A DNA stretch of 64,000 nt from Parasphingorhabdus sp. (GCA_030373505.1 JAUCYS010000001.1:370864-434863), one strand, 5' to 3'; shown: positions 24,158 through 34,093, numbered from the stretch's first letter. A program made the numbers and translations. Notes: generated by a model from the sequence alone, not told the origin.

Positions 24158-26425
24158 ATGAGCATTATTCGCGCAGCACTTTTCGCCGGCACCACGATGG
24201 CTTCCTTTCCTGTGGTGGCAAATGCCCAAACCGCGGAAGCACCCGCAGCAGATGCCGGACAGGTGACGGAATCAGGGGGCATCCGTCCGATTATCGTGAC
24301 CGCTCAACGCCGCGAAGAATCGCTCCAGGACGTGCCACTCGCAATCTCCGCTCTCGATGCCCAGCGCATTACCGAAAGCGGTTTCGAGGACGTGGAGGAT
24401 CTCTCCTCGGCGATTCCCAACCTGAATATCAGTGCGCTCTGGGGCACGTCGAGCCCCAAGGTCTTCATGCGCGGTATCGGCAATAACAATTTCAACCAGA
24501 CGGCGGAGAGCAAGGTCGCGATCTATCTCGATCAGGTCTATCTGTCAGCCCCGTCCGGTCAATTGTTCCAGATGTATGATCTCGAGCGCATTGAAGTTCT
24601 GCGCGGCCCGCAGGGTACGCTTTATGGCAAGAATGCCACTGGCGGCGCGATTTCCGTCTATTCAAAACTGCCCGAAGATTATCTCGAAGGCTATGTCCGC
24701 GCGGGTTACGGGAATTTCGACGCGATCGAAACGGAAGGCGCGGTCACGGTTCCGCTGGGCGATACGCTGTCGATGCGCGTCGCCGGCACCTATCAAAAGC
24801 GCGACGGCTATGTCACCGATCTCGGCACCGGTTCGAAGGTCAACAATATTGACCAGTGGGCGGCGCGCGGCATCCTGCGCTGGCAGCCGAGTTCCGATAT
24901 CGATATCCGCCTGAATATCCATGGCGGCGGATCGGATACGACTCACAACAACAGCGTCCATCGCGGCATTTTTGATCCGGCGCAGCTCGCCTTGGGCAAT
25001 ACCGTGAAACTGCCTGGCGAGGCGATCGTGGACGGGCAGGGCGTTGATATTTTCGGTTATCGGGACCCCAATCCCGATCCTTATGTGAACACCTATGAAG
25101 GGCCGACTTTCGCCAATATTGATTTGTTCGGCGTATCGCTGGTCGGCGATTTCACTTTTGGCGACGGCTATACGCTGACCTCGGTCACCGGCTATGAAAC
25201 ATCGCAGCGCAGCGTTTTGCAGGAAGGCAATGGCGCTCCCAGTACTATTTTCACGATCAACTGGGGCCCGTCGGACTTTGAATCCATCTCCCAGGAATTG
25301 CGTCTGGCTTCGCCCTCTGACGGTGCCTTCAGCTGGGTTCTCGGCGCGTTCATTTTCCATGAGCGGGGCGAAGTGGATAATTTTTACAACCTCACCGATG
25401 CCAGTTTCGCGCTGGGCGGGATCGAAGCCTTTGATCAATATTATGTCCAGTCCACCGATACCTATGCTGCCTTTGCGCAGGCGGAGCTGGAGATCACGGA
25501 CCGTTTGAACCTCACGGTCGGCGGCCGCATCAATCATGAAAAGCGCGATCTTGACCACAGCAGCTTCGGCACGGATCGCAACGGCAATAATCTGCTGCCC
25601 GGAGCTTTGTTCGATATCAACCTCGAAGAAAGCTGGACCGAATGGTCGGGCCGTGCGGCGCTGAGCTATGATTTCACCGACGATATCATGGGCTTTGTCA
25701 GCATCAATCGGGGCTTTACCAGCGGCGGTTTCAACACCGGCGCGTTTAACGATCCGGTCGGGGCGCTCAAAATCTACGACCCTGAAATTGTGATCAGTTA
25801 TGAAGCGGGTGTGCGAAGCTCGCTGTTCAATAATCGGGTCCAGTTCAATGTGACGAGCTTTCTCTACGACTATAGCGATCTTCAGGTCTTCACCTTTACC
25901 GCAGGCGGGCTTCAGTTCATCGAGAATGCCTCGGACGCCAGCATCAAGGGACTCGAATTTGAGCTGCAGGCGCTGGTGACGGACAATTTTGAAATCGGTG
26001 GCAGCCTTGGCCTTCTTGATAGCGAATATAAGAATTTCAGCCGGACCAATGCCGGGGTGACAGAAGATCTGAGCGGCAACCGGCTGATCGGCGCGCCGAA
26101 CACGCAGTTCAATCTTTATGGCCGCTACACGATTCCGACATCAATCGGCGATTTCGTGCTGCGCGGTGATTTCACCTATACGGGAAACCGCTATTATGAC
26201 GAGCGCGAGCTGGTTGAACTCAGCAGTGAAGGCGCAACGGTGAACCTTGATGCGCGCCTTGCCTGGACGAGCAGGGACGAGGCGGTTGAGGTGGCGCTCT
26301 GGGCGAAAAATCTCACCAATGAAGTCAATATTATCGATGTGGTTGAAGTGGGTCTGTTTGGTTATCAGAATGTCTGGTACAATACGCCGCGGACATACGG
26401 GTTTTCGGTCGGCTATCGTTTTTAA
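24158..26425 (+). CDS. TonB-dependent outer-membrane receptor of the ketone-catabolic island
   Basis: The 755-aa protein has a signal peptide (VANAQ, about 24), a TonB-box region (PIIVTAQRREESLQDVP), a plug domain with AIPNLNISALWGT, VFMRGIGNNNFNQ and ERIEVLRGPQGTLYGKNATGGAI, and a 22-strand-type barrel ending in an aromatic residue (GFSVGYRF). This is the sphingomonad receptor subfamily often placed beside degradation genes. GGGAGG lies just upstream of the start. Location right after the apc-like operon, with the shared dyad, suggests uptake of the ketone substrate or its precursor. Confidence 0.92.
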   Translation: MSIIRAALFAGTTMASFPVVANAQTAEAPAADAGQVTESGGIRPIIVTAQRREESLQDVPLAISALDAQRITESGFEDVEDLSSAIPNLNISALWGTSSPKVFMRGIGNNNFNQTAESKVAIYLDQVYLSAPSGQLFQMYDLERIEVLRGPQGTLYGKNATGGAISVYSKLPEDYLEGYVRAGYGNFDAIETEGAVTVPLGDTLSMRVAGTYQKRDGYVTDLGTGSKVNNIDQWAARGILRWQPSSDIDIRLNIHGGGSDTTHNNSVHRGIFDPAQLALGNTVKLPGEAIVDGQGVDIFGYRDPNPDPYVNTYEGPTFANIDLFGVSLVGDFTFGDGYTLTSVTGYETSQRSVLQEGNGAPSTIFTINWGPSDFESISQELRLASPSDGAFSWVLGAFIFHERGEVDNFYNLTDASFALGGIEAFDQYYVQSTDTYAAFAQAELEITDRLNLTVGGRINHEKRDLDHSSFGTDRNGNNLLPGALFDINLEESWTEWSGRAALSYDFTDDIMGFVSINRGFTSGGFNTGAFNDPVGALKIYDPEIVISYEAGVRSSLFNNRVQFNVTSFLYDYSDLQVFTFTAGGLQFIENASDASIKGLEFELQALVTDNFEIGGSLGLLDSEYKNFSRTNAGVTEDLSGNRLIGAPNTQFNLYGRYTIPTSIGDFVLRGDFTYTGNRYYDERELVELSSEGATVNLDARLAWTSRDEAVEVALWAKNLTNEVNIIDVVEVGLFGYQNVWYNTPRTYGFSVGYRF

Positions 26426-26432
26426 GAGACCG

Positions 26433-26460
26433 GCCCATATCAGGTTCCCGTGATATGGGC
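26433..26460. terminator. Hairpin between convergent genes (possible bidirectional terminator)
   Basis: GCCCATATCA and TGATATGGGC form a perfect 10-bp stem with an 8-base loop. There is no clear T-run, so rho-independent function is uncertain. Confidence 0.45.
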
Positions 26461-26471
26461 GCAACGTCTCG

Positions 26472-28412
26472 CTAGCGCATCGCCGCAGCTATGACCGCAT
26501 CGCAGTTCAGGGATTTCGGGCGGCGTTGGAACGCTTCGTCCTGTTTGTCGCTGGAACCGATTCCCAGAGCGCTGCCGATTGACTTGGTCGCGACTTTCAG
26601 AACGTCGCCCAGCGACGGCTTTTCCGCATCCTCGGCCTTGCCCAGTCCAGCGACGGAGACATTTGGAGCGGTCAGTGTGCCGGAAATTTTGATCGGGTCC
26701 ACGATGCGCAAGGCGCTTTCCCCCTTGGCACCGCCGCGCAGGATGAGGGAGATGGTCTCGCCATCCAGCGCGATCCGGCCTTCGCCGCGGCCGATCGATA
26801 TTTCCGTATCCACGGCCAAAGGCCCGGGAGTCAGAACGCCATTTTTTGCGTCAAAACTGGCAACCAGACAGCGAAGCGGCACCCGGGCTTTCGGATCATC
26901 GATTATCTTGCCGACCGCACCACTCAGATTTTGGCCCAGAACATGCGCGGCTGTGGCACGGACGCTGCCGCCGGAGGCCACCATTGCTGCCTTCCCGTCG
27001 GCTTTTTCCAAGGCCTCCCGAACGGTGTCGCCGGAACCGGACAGTTTGATGCGACCCCGCATGGTTGCTGTAACGATGTCGCCATTACCAATCAGGTCGG
27101 AAATCGAAGCGCCCCGGAGCGTCAGGTCCGTCGAAAATTTTGGCGCGCCGCTGCGGTGATCCACCTGGACGCCGCCGGTCATCCGCCCGCTTTTCAGGCG
27201 AATGACGAGATCGCTGATCTTGATAAGCTTGTGATCCAGTGACAATGTGCCTTTCAGCGAACGAAACACCGTATCCCGGCGGGATAGAAGGCGGTCGATC
27301 GTAAAGTCCAGCTGGCCGTCGGTCGGTCCCATCTTCGACAGGTTGATCCGGGTATTGGGTATGACCCGTGGCCCGATGCGACGCGTCAGCGCCGCTGCCC
27401 GTGCCAGACCGGCATCATCCGCCAGATCGTCGAAATCCAGCGTCGTTGCGTGTATCGTCGCATCGATTTTGGTGCGGCCATCTCGCTTGAGAATATCCGC
27501 GTTGCCGGAGAGGCGGGACCGTCCGATCGAACCATCCAGTTTCGTGACGAACCAGTCCTTGTCCTTGTGACGGACGTTGGCGCGCAAGTCGATCGGCTGG
27601 GTGCCGAACAGCCCTGCCTCGATCACCCGATCAAGATTTTTGAGGGTTGGCGCCTGCGCGGACAGGGAGGCGGTGAAAAGGCCGGTGTTCAGCACGCCCT
27701 GCATCTTGCCTTTGGCGGTGAGGTTCAGCGCCGGTGAATCGAGCGCCATCTCGAAAGGATAATCGGCTTCCGGATCGATTCCCGTGATCGCCCCGCCTGT
27801 GAAGGAAAGGCTGGCCTTGGTCTGCAAAAATGTGCCCTTGCCCTCGGCGCGCAGACCGTTTTTGGAATCCACGGTGATCGGGCCAGCGAGATCAAGGCCG
27901 CGTTTGCGGTCGGTGAAACTGAAACGCGATTGACGAACGTCGAGATCGGTCAGGGCGGGCCCGTTTTCGTCTTTATCACGGTCGTCGGCTTCGTCCTCAT
28001 TCCAGTTGCTGCGGCCATTCTCGTCGCGAATGAGGGCAAGCTCCAGCCCGTTGATCCGTACCCGGTCAGGCTGTACGCTGCCAGTGAGGACATCCAGTAC
28101 CGACAGGCGTGCGGATATCGACTTCAGCCGGATAAAGTCACCGTCGCCAGCCCATCGGGGTTGCGCCACGCGCAGATCATGAACCGTGATGACCGGGGAG
28201 TAGGAAAAGAAGCTGTCTCGCGTCACGGAGCCAATGGCCACGTTCCGATCCGACGCTCCTTGCAATTTCTCGACGATGACGCCGCGCAAAATGCTCGCGG
28301 GTACGGCACCGAGGAACAATATGCCCAGGATCAGAACGACGGTGACCCCCGCGAGGGCGATATGTGTGCGGCGGTCCCTAAGCAGCGGCGCACGCGTGGT
28401 CATCGCCTTCAC
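26472..28412 (-). CDS. AsmA-family inner-membrane protein
   Basis: The 646-aa protein has one N-terminal TM (HIALAGVTVVLILGILFLGAV) followed by a long repeating beta-rich periplasmic part. AsmA-type segments are SVTRDSFFSYSPVITVHDLRVAQP, LDVLTGSVQPDRVRINGLEL and a C-terminal AsmA_2-like region (DGKAAMVASGGSVRATAAHVLG). AsmA-like proteins are bridge-type lipid transfer proteins linking inner and outer membranes. Start is GTG 28412 or ATG 28403 (MTTRAPLL); neither has a strong ribosome site. It appears monocistronic and convergent with the receptor gene. Confidence 0.85.
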   Translation of the reverse strand: MKAMTTRAPLLRDRRTHIALAGVTVVLILGILFLGAVPASILRGVIVEKLQGASDRNVAIGSVTRDSFFSYSPVITVHDLRVAQPRWAGDGDFIRLKSISARLSVLDVLTGSVQPDRVRINGLELALIRDENGRSNWNEDEADDRDKDENGPALTDLDVRQSRFSFTDRKRGLDLAGPITVDSKNGLRAEGKGTFLQTKASLSFTGGAITGIDPEADYPFEMALDSPALNLTAKGKMQGVLNTGLFTASLSAQAPTLKNLDRVIEAGLFGTQPIDLRANVRHKDKDWFVTKLDGSIGRSRLSGNADILKRDGRTKIDATIHATTLDFDDLADDAGLARAAALTRRIGPRVIPNTRINLSKMGPTDGQLDFTIDRLLSRRDTVFRSLKGTLSLDHKLIKISDLVIRLKSGRMTGGVQVDHRSGAPKFSTDLTLRGASISDLIGNGDIVTATMRGRIKLSGSGDTVREALEKADGKAAMVASGGSVRATAAHVLGQNLSGAVGKIIDDPKARVPLRCLVASFDAKNGVLTPGPLAVDTEISIGRGEGRIALDGETISLILRGGAKGESALRIVDPIKISGTLTAPNVSVAGLGKAEDAEKPSLGDVLKVATKSIGSALGIGSSDKQDEAFQRRPKSLNCDAVIAAAMR

Positions 28413-28598
28413 GAGAGAAATTCCCCGCGATCAGGCGCGTCTGCCGGGATATTGCGCGCATGGCGCCTGGTCGAATTCATTTGCTGTGCCCCTCATGCTC
28501 CGCGACACCCTGTCATCGGCGTGCATTTGATTATATTCCGTCCGTCAAGGAATACGTGTCATGCGGGGATTGGTTGCGCGCGGGAAGGGCTCGCTTTG

Positions 28599-30140
28599 CT
28601 AGCCCTTCCACAATACCCGATAGAGGTCAAAGCGGCGGTCTTTCAGATTCTGCACCGCACCGGATTGCCGGCTTGTCAGCAGGCTGGTCATCGACAGGTC
28701 GGCCAGCGCGATCGTCTCTGTATTGGGGGCCGTGTCGGCGGCCACTCCGTCCCGTGCGAACGGAAAGTCGGAGGGCGTCAGAATCGCGCTTTCGGCATAG
28801 TGAATGTCCATATTCTCGACATTGGGCAGATTGCCCACCACGCCGGACATCACAACATAGCACTGGTTCTCGACGGCGCGCGCCTGACAGCAATAGCGCA
28901 CCCGCAGATAGCCGCGCCGTTCATCGGTGCAGAAGGGAACGAACAGGATCATCGCGCCCTGGTCGACCAGATGCCGCGCCATTTCCGGGAATTCGGAGTC
29001 ATAGCAGATCATCACGCCGATCGGGCCGCAGTCGGTCGGAATGGCTTCGGCGCCATAGCCGCCCTTGATGTTCCACCAGCGCACTTCGCTGGGTGTCGGG
29101 TGCAGCTTGTCCTGGGTGTAGATCGCGCCGCTGCGCAGAAATACATAGGAAATATTCCGGATATCGCCATTTTCCATCCGCGTCGGGTGGGAGCCGCCGA
29201 TGATGTTGATGTGGTAGGAAACCGCCAGTTTCTCCATGAACTCCTTGAACCGGTCGGTATATTCCGCGATCTTCTCGATCGCCTGCGCCGGCTCCAGCTT
29301 CTCGCCTTCCAGCGACAGCAGTTGCAGCGTGAACAGTTCCGGGAAAGTGACGAAGTCGGCACCATAATCGGCCGCCACGTCGACAAAATATTCCACCTGT
29401 TCCTCGAATTCGGTCTGCGAGGCGATCTTGCGCATCTGGAATTGCACGGTCGCGACACGCACCGATTGCGGCAGCCGGTCATGCGGGGTCTGCGTGACCA
29501 GCTTGGCATCCGCTGCCAGCGGATTTTCCCAGAACATATGCACCGCATGGCCGCCAGACGGCGTATCGCTCGGCATATAGTCCTTCAAGACGCCGATTGG
29601 CACAAAGCCCTGATTGAGCTGAAAATTGATCACCGGATCGCGAAACTGCTTGTCGACCACGGCCGCCACATAATCTGCCGGTTCGGGATATTTGCGTTTG
29701 CGCCGGGCATAGCCGGGCATCCGTCCGCCAAAGATGATTCCCTTCAGGCCGAGGTGCTGGCACAGTTCCCTGCGGACCCTGTAGAAACGCAGGCCGATGC
29801 GCAGCCTCCGGTAATCCGGATCCACGCTGACCTCCATGCCATAGAGAATCTGGCCATTGGGGTCGTGGCGCGCAGCGAAACCGCCACCGGTAATTTCGGA
29901 CCAGCTATGCGCCCTGCGCGCGGTTCTTTCGGAAATCTGAAACGTGGCGCAATGGCCGACGATCTTGCCTTCATATTCGGCGACCAGCTGCCCTTCGGCA
30001 AAATTGTTGATCTGGCCACGGACCTCCTCGGTCGTGTAATTTTCGCCCTTGCCATAAACCTTGCGGGACAGGGCTGAGATTTTTCGGGCGTCTTCCAGTT
30101 CCGCCATGCGGATGATGAGCTTTGGTTTTTCTGCGGTCAT
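28599..30140 (-). CDS. GNAT acetyltransferase fused to carbon-nitrogen hydrolase (nitrilase superfamily)
   Basis: The 513-aa protein has a GNAT domain (about 8-180) with GQLVAEYEGKIVGHCATFQIS and YRRLRIGLRFYRVRRELC as the CoA-binding region. The C-terminal nitrilase-fold domain (about 220-505) has the triad Glu in VTFPELFTLQ, Lys in DKLHPTPSE and Cys in GVMICYDSEFPEMAR. The two-domain layout is a known bacterial family of uncertain substrate, so this is not a new fusion. It is monocistronic. Amidase-like hydrolysis is supported by the intact triad. Confidence 0.9.
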   Translation of the reverse strand: MTAEKPKLIIRMAELEDARKISALSRKVYGKGENYTTEEVRGQINNFAEGQLVAEYEGKIVGHCATFQISERTARRAHSWSEITGGGFAARHDPNGQILYGMEVSVDPDYRRLRIGLRFYRVRRELCQHLGLKGIIFGGRMPGYARRKRKYPEPADYVAAVVDKQFRDPVINFQLNQGFVPIGVLKDYMPSDTPSGGHAVHMFWENPLAADAKLVTQTPHDRLPQSVRVATVQFQMRKIASQTEFEEQVEYFVDVAADYGADFVTFPELFTLQLLSLEGEKLEPAQAIEKIAEYTDRFKEFMEKLAVSYHINIIGGSHPTRMENGDIRNISYVFLRSGAIYTQDKLHPTPSEVRWWNIKGGYGAEAIPTDCGPIGVMICYDSEFPEMARHLVDQGAMILFVPFCTDERRGYLRVRYCCQARAVENQCYVVMSGVVGNLPNVENMDIHYAESAILTPSDFPFARDGVAADTAPNTETIALADLSMTSLLTSRQSGAVQNLKDRRFDLYRVLWKG

Positions 30141-30239
30141 GCGCGGCCATTAGCGGGCTTTTGACCGGCGGGAAAGAATTGTTCTGAAAATAGCCTGCCA
30201 GGGCGATTTTTACAGGCTTGCCGCGGGAATTCGGTGTGT

Positions 30240-31013
30240 TCAGTATCCCTGTACGGAACCGCCATCCACCTGGATCGCGGTTCCCGTTATATAGCTAGCT
30301 GCGTCTGATCCCAGAAACACCGCCAGATTGGCAATCTCATCCGGCCGGCCGATCCGCTGCATCGGGATCTGCGCCGCCAGCGCTGCGGCGATCTCGTCGA
30401 TACTCTTGCCGGATGCGGCGGATTGCTGCTCGAGGATCTGCGCGACCCGGTCCGTCTGGGTGAAGCCGGGGCAGACCGTATTGACCAGCACATTGTCCGC
30501 CGCCACCTGATTGGCCAGCGTCTTGGCCCAGCCCAGAACCGCCATGCGAATGCTGTTGGAAAGCGTCAAGCCCGGAACCGGCTGCTTGACGCCGGACGAG
30601 GAGATATTGATGATCCGCCCCCATTTCTGCGCCCGCATATGCGGCAGCACCAGCCGCGTCGTTCGCACCACGGACATCAGGGTCAATTCTATCGCCTTGT
30701 CCCAGTCTTCGTCAGACAGGTCCGCAAACAGCCCGGGCGGCGGCCCGCCGGCATTGTTCACCAGGATATCGATACCGCCAAATTCATCGGTGACGGCGGC
30801 AAGGACGCCATCGATATCACCGGATTGCGACACGTCGCCGGTCAGCGCCAGACAGCCTGGCATTTGCGCCGCGGCGGCATCCAGCTTGTCCCGGGACCGG
30901 CTGCAAATCGCCACTTCCGCTCCGCAGGCATGATATCCCATCGCGGTTGCCAGCCCGATGCCCTTGCTGCCGGCAGTCACCAGCACGACCCTGTCGTTCA
31001 GATTCAGTTTCAT
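30240..31013 (-). CDS. SDR-family oxidoreductase
   Basis: Start taken at ATG 31013 (MKLNLNDRVVLVTAG), giving 257 aa; the track start adds 22 residues with no family resemblance. Motifs are the NAD(P) loop VTAGSKGIGLATAMGY, NNAGG (DILVNNAGGPPPG), the catalytic Ser in IINISSSGVKQ, and the C-terminal ITGTAIQVDGGSVQGY. The usual YxxxK is replaced: after the Ser the sequence reads LTLSNSIRMAVLGWAKTL, so the Tyr position appears to be Asn or Ser. This occurs in a 3-oxoacyl-ACP-reductase-like SDR subgroup and may alter catalysis. Confidence 0.83.
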   Translation of the reverse strand: MKLNLNDRVVLVTAGSKGIGLATAMGYHACGAEVAICSRSRDKLDAAAAQMPGCLALTGDVSQSGDIDGVLAAVTDEFGGIDILVNNAGGPPPGLFADLSDEDWDKAIELTLMSVVRTTRLVLPHMRAQKWGRIINISSSGVKQPVPGLTLSNSIRMAVLGWAKTLANQVAADNVLVNTVCPGFTQTDRVAQILEQQSAASGKSIDEIAAALAAQIPMQRIGRPDEIANLAVFLGSDAASYITGTAIQVDGGSVQGY

Positions 31014-31180
31014 GGGCCGATATGTGGCGGATCGGAATGCCGATGTATAGGGCGAAAAATGCCAGTGGTTTTTCCCCATCCGGTCGGGGCAGGCGCGATG
31101 ATCGGGTCCGCTGCCCTGGTTTCACGGCCATGCCGAAATCCCGCTTGCCTTATCGATGAAATAGGCCAAAACATGCGGGC

Positions 31181-32350
31181 ATGTCGGAGGATTTGGAAGC
31201 ATTGGGCACGGCGGTGGAAGGCGTTCTGGTTGCCAGGGCAGCCGACGGCGAGGAGCGACTCGTCCGGGCGGAAGGCGAAGGGGGCGGTCCATGCCTGAAT
31301 TGCGGAACGCCAGTGACGGACCATTATTGCGGCCATTGCGGCCAGGCGCTGCATGTCCACCGCTCGATCGGCGCCTTCTGGCACGATATCCTGCACGGCG
31401 TTCTCCATTTCGAGGGAAAATTCTGGCGGACCTTGCCGCTGCTTGCCTGGAAGCCGGGCGAACTCACCCGGCGCTATGTCCATGGCGAGCGTGCGCGGTT
31501 CATCTCGCCGATGGCGCTGTTCCTGTTTTCGGTGTTCCTGATGTTCGCGATCTTCTCCTATATCGGGACGCCGTTTTCCGGGGCAGGGGGCGGCAGCGCC
31601 GGTCAGGGCGCGGACAGTTTTCCGGAGGCTGTTGAAGCCCAGTCGCGCGAACTGGAAGACAGGATAAGCGCCGCCGAGGCGCAATTGGCGCAAATGCCGG
31701 GAAACACAGCCGAAGCGGATCAATTGCGCCAGGAAATTGTCGAATATAAGCGCGGACGCAATCTGATGGCATCCATGACCCTGAGCGAGCTGCCCTATCC
31801 GGATGTCGGAATTGGCGACGCCGACACCGGTACAATGGAGCAGGCCGGGCCGGAAGGTCTGGTCGTCAACAGTGACGACCAATTTCAGCTCTGGGACGGA
31901 TGGAAGGACTCGGCACTCGGTCGCAAGCTGATGGGCGGTATCCAGAAGGCCAATAAAAATCCCAGCCTGCTGCTCTACAAGCTGAAGGCCAACGGCTATA
32001 AATTCGCCTGGCTGCTGATCCCGATATCGCTGCCGTTCGTCTGGCTGACGCTGATTGGCCGGCGGGGCTTTCAATTCTACGATCATGCGGTATTCACCAC
32101 CTATTCGATCAGCTTCATGTCGCTGCTGTTCATCGGCTGCGCGATCCTCGCCGCGATCGGCGTTCCCGCTACCCTATGGGCTCTGCTGCTAGTCTTCTAT
32201 CCGCCTTTCCACATGTACCGGCAGCTGCGCCATGCCTATCCGATGTCGCGTTTCGAGGCCCTGGTCCGGACGTCCTTTTTGTTGCTGTTCACCGTCATCA
32301 GCCTGTCTTTATTCTTCGCTATTTTGCTCGCTCTAGGCATTTTGGGATAA
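31181..32350 (+). CDS. DUF3667 family membrane protein
   Basis: The 389-aa protein has an N-terminal zinc-ribbon (CLNCGTPVTDHYCGHCGQ, about 38-55), the characteristic GKFWRTLPLLAWKPGELTRRYVHGERARFISPMALFLFSVFLMF block with TM1, an inserted helical segment (about 145-260), and further TM helices at the C-terminus (FAWLLIPISLPFVWL; FMSLLFIGCAILAAIGV; LLLFTVISLSLFFAILLAL). The family is widespread in sphingomonads and Bacteroidetes, and function is unknown. The PhoD-like gene follows after 4 bp. Confidence 0.9.
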   Translation: MSEDLEALGTAVEGVLVARAADGEERLVRAEGEGGGPCLNCGTPVTDHYCGHCGQALHVHRSIGAFWHDILHGVLHFEGKFWRTLPLLAWKPGELTRRYVHGERARFISPMALFLFSVFLMFAIFSYIGTPFSGAGGGSAGQGADSFPEAVEAQSRELEDRISAAEAQLAQMPGNTAEADQLRQEIVEYKRGRNLMASMTLSELPYPDVGIGDADTGTMEQAGPEGLVVNSDDQFQLWDGWKDSALGRKLMGGIQKANKNPSLLLYKLKANGYKFAWLLIPISLPFVWLTLIGRRGFQFYDHAVFTTYSISFMSLLFIGCAILAAIGVPATLWALLLVFYPPFHMYRQLRHAYPMSRFEALVRTSFLLLFTVISLSLFFAILLALGILG

Positions 32351-32354
32351 AATC

Positions 32355-34010
32355 ATGACAATCAATATCGATCGCCGCCAGTTGATGGCGTTGGGAACAG
32401 TCGGCCTCGGCGCACTCAGCGTGCCGGCTTCTGCGGCCTTGATGAGCGCAAAGGGCTTTACCCACGGCGTCGCCAGCGGAGAGCCCTCGCAAGGCTCCGT
32501 GCTGCTGTGGACGCGCCATGTCGGCAACGGGGACACAAAGCTGACGGCGGAAATTTCGCCCAACGCCGAATTTTCGGGTGCCCGGATTGCGGGGGAAGTC
32601 ACGGCGCTTGCCGACCGCGATCATATTGCCAAGATCACGGTTCCGGATCTCGACCCCGACAGCTGGTATTTCTATCGCTTCATTGCCCCGGATGGCTCAA
32701 AGTCCCAGGTCGGCCGGACCCGTACCCTTCCGGAAGGGCAAACAGAACAATTCAATATCGGTGTGGTCGGCTGTTCCAATCTGCCTTTCGGCTATTTCAA
32801 TGCCTATGCCCATGCGGCGCAGAACAGCGCGCTCGACCTCATGGTCCACACTGGCGACTATATCTACGAATATCCCGCAGGGACATATCCGTCGCGGGAG
32901 CAGGCCGTGGCCGGCCGGTCTGTGGATCCGCTTTCCGAAATCGTCCAGCTCGCGGATTATCGTCTGCGCTATGCCGCCTACCGCAAGGACCCCGATCTGC
33001 AGCGCCTGCATCAGGTGCTGCCGATGATTGCGATGTGGGACGACCATGAATTTGCCAATGACGCCTATACGGACGGTGCGCAAAATCACGATGCCAGCGA
33101 AGGCGACTGGGAAGTGCGCAAACGCATCGCCGAGCGCGTCTATCGCGAATGGATGCCGGTCAGCGACCGGGACTATGGCAGCCCCCGCTGGAGCGAATAT
33201 CAGATCGGCGATCTCGCCACCCTGTTCCTGACCGAAAGCCGGATCAGCGCGCGCAGCAAGCAGCTTGATCTCGGCGAGGCGCTGAAGGGGCAGGAGGATA
33301 TCCAGAAGGCGATCGCAAATTTCCGCGACACCGCCTGGCAGGATCCCGCGCGCGAAATGATCGGCGGCGAGCAGCAGGCCTGGCTGGCCTCGGCGATGCG
33401 CAAATCGAAGGCGACCGGCACCAAGTGGCAGGTCTGGTCGCAGCAATGCGTGATGGGCGAGCTGCAATTGCCACAGGAAGCGGCCAATTGGGTGGCTCCC
33501 GATGCCCCGGCCTATGCCAAGCAACGGCTGGCGGTCGGCGCGCTGGCAGCCAAAATGGGTCTGCCGATCAATTTCGACAGCTGGGACGGCTATCCCAAGG
33601 CGCGCGAGCGGGCCCTGAAAGGCGCGCAGGCCGCAGATGCCGATCTGATCGTGCTGTCCGGTGACAGCCACAATGGCTGGGCGTTCAATCTGGCGACCGA
33701 GGATGGTCAGGCCGGTGTGGAATTTGGCGGGCACAGCGTGACTTCTCCGGGCCTCGAATCCTATCTGTCAGGCGCAACGCCAGACGTCGCGGCGAAAGCA
33801 TTGCGGGAAGCCAACAGTCAGCTGCAGTGGACCGACACGTCCAACCGCGGCTATATGACCGTCGCTCTGACCCCTGAAAAAAGCCACCTCGACCTGGCAT
33901 TTTTCTGGACCACGATTCGGGCCAAATCGACGGCCCTGCGCGGCAGTGCCCAGCCAGACGGTGTTGCGGGGTGCGAACCGGCTGACCTAAATCCCTGTCC
34001 GGCATGCTAG
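32355..34010 (+). CDS. phoD: PhoD-like alkaline phosphatase/phosphodiesterase, Tat-exported
   Basis: The 551-aa protein has a short Tat-like leader (DRRQLMALGTVGLGALSVPASA) and a PhoD N-terminal domain (GVASGEPSQGSVLLWTRH). The metallophosphatase core carries metal-ligand segments GVVGCSNLPFG, MVHTGDYIYEYPAGTYP, MWDDHEFANDAYTDG and VLSGDSHNGWAF. PhoD enzymes release phosphate from phosphodiesters in the periplasm or outside the cell, using Ca and Fe. No Pho-box-like repeat was seen in front of it; it is placed 4 bp behind the DUF3667 gene. Confidence 0.9.
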   Translation: MTINIDRRQLMALGTVGLGALSVPASAALMSAKGFTHGVASGEPSQGSVLLWTRHVGNGDTKLTAEISPNAEFSGARIAGEVTALADRDHIAKITVPDLDPDSWYFYRFIAPDGSKSQVGRTRTLPEGQTEQFNIGVVGCSNLPFGYFNAYAHAAQNSALDLMVHTGDYIYEYPAGTYPSREQAVAGRSVDPLSEIVQLADYRLRYAAYRKDPDLQRLHQVLPMIAMWDDHEFANDAYTDGAQNHDASEGDWEVRKRIAERVYREWMPVSDRDYGSPRWSEYQIGDLATLFLTESRISARSKQLDLGEALKGQEDIQKAIANFRDTAWQDPAREMIGGEQQAWLASAMRKSKATGTKWQVWSQQCVMGELQLPQEAANWVAPDAPAYAKQRLAVGALAAKMGLPINFDSWDGYPKARERALKGAQAADADLIVLSGDSHNGWAFNLATEDGQAGVEFGGHSVTSPGLESYLSGATPDVAAKALREANSQLQWTDTSNRGYMTVALTPEKSHLDLAFFWTTIRAKSTALRGSAQPDGVAGCEPADLNPCPAC

Positions 34011-34093
34011 CAGCGCACACAAGGTCTCGACATTCGCATTAAAAGTACGCAAAGCACCCGCTCCTGATAACTTAGCGTAAGAGACGACCGATA

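Noticed and set aside
27930-30077. 715-aa plus-strand ORF
   Set aside because: Antisense to the AsmA and GNAT-nitrilase genes, whose protein motifs are clear; the long open frame is a GC-rich shadow.
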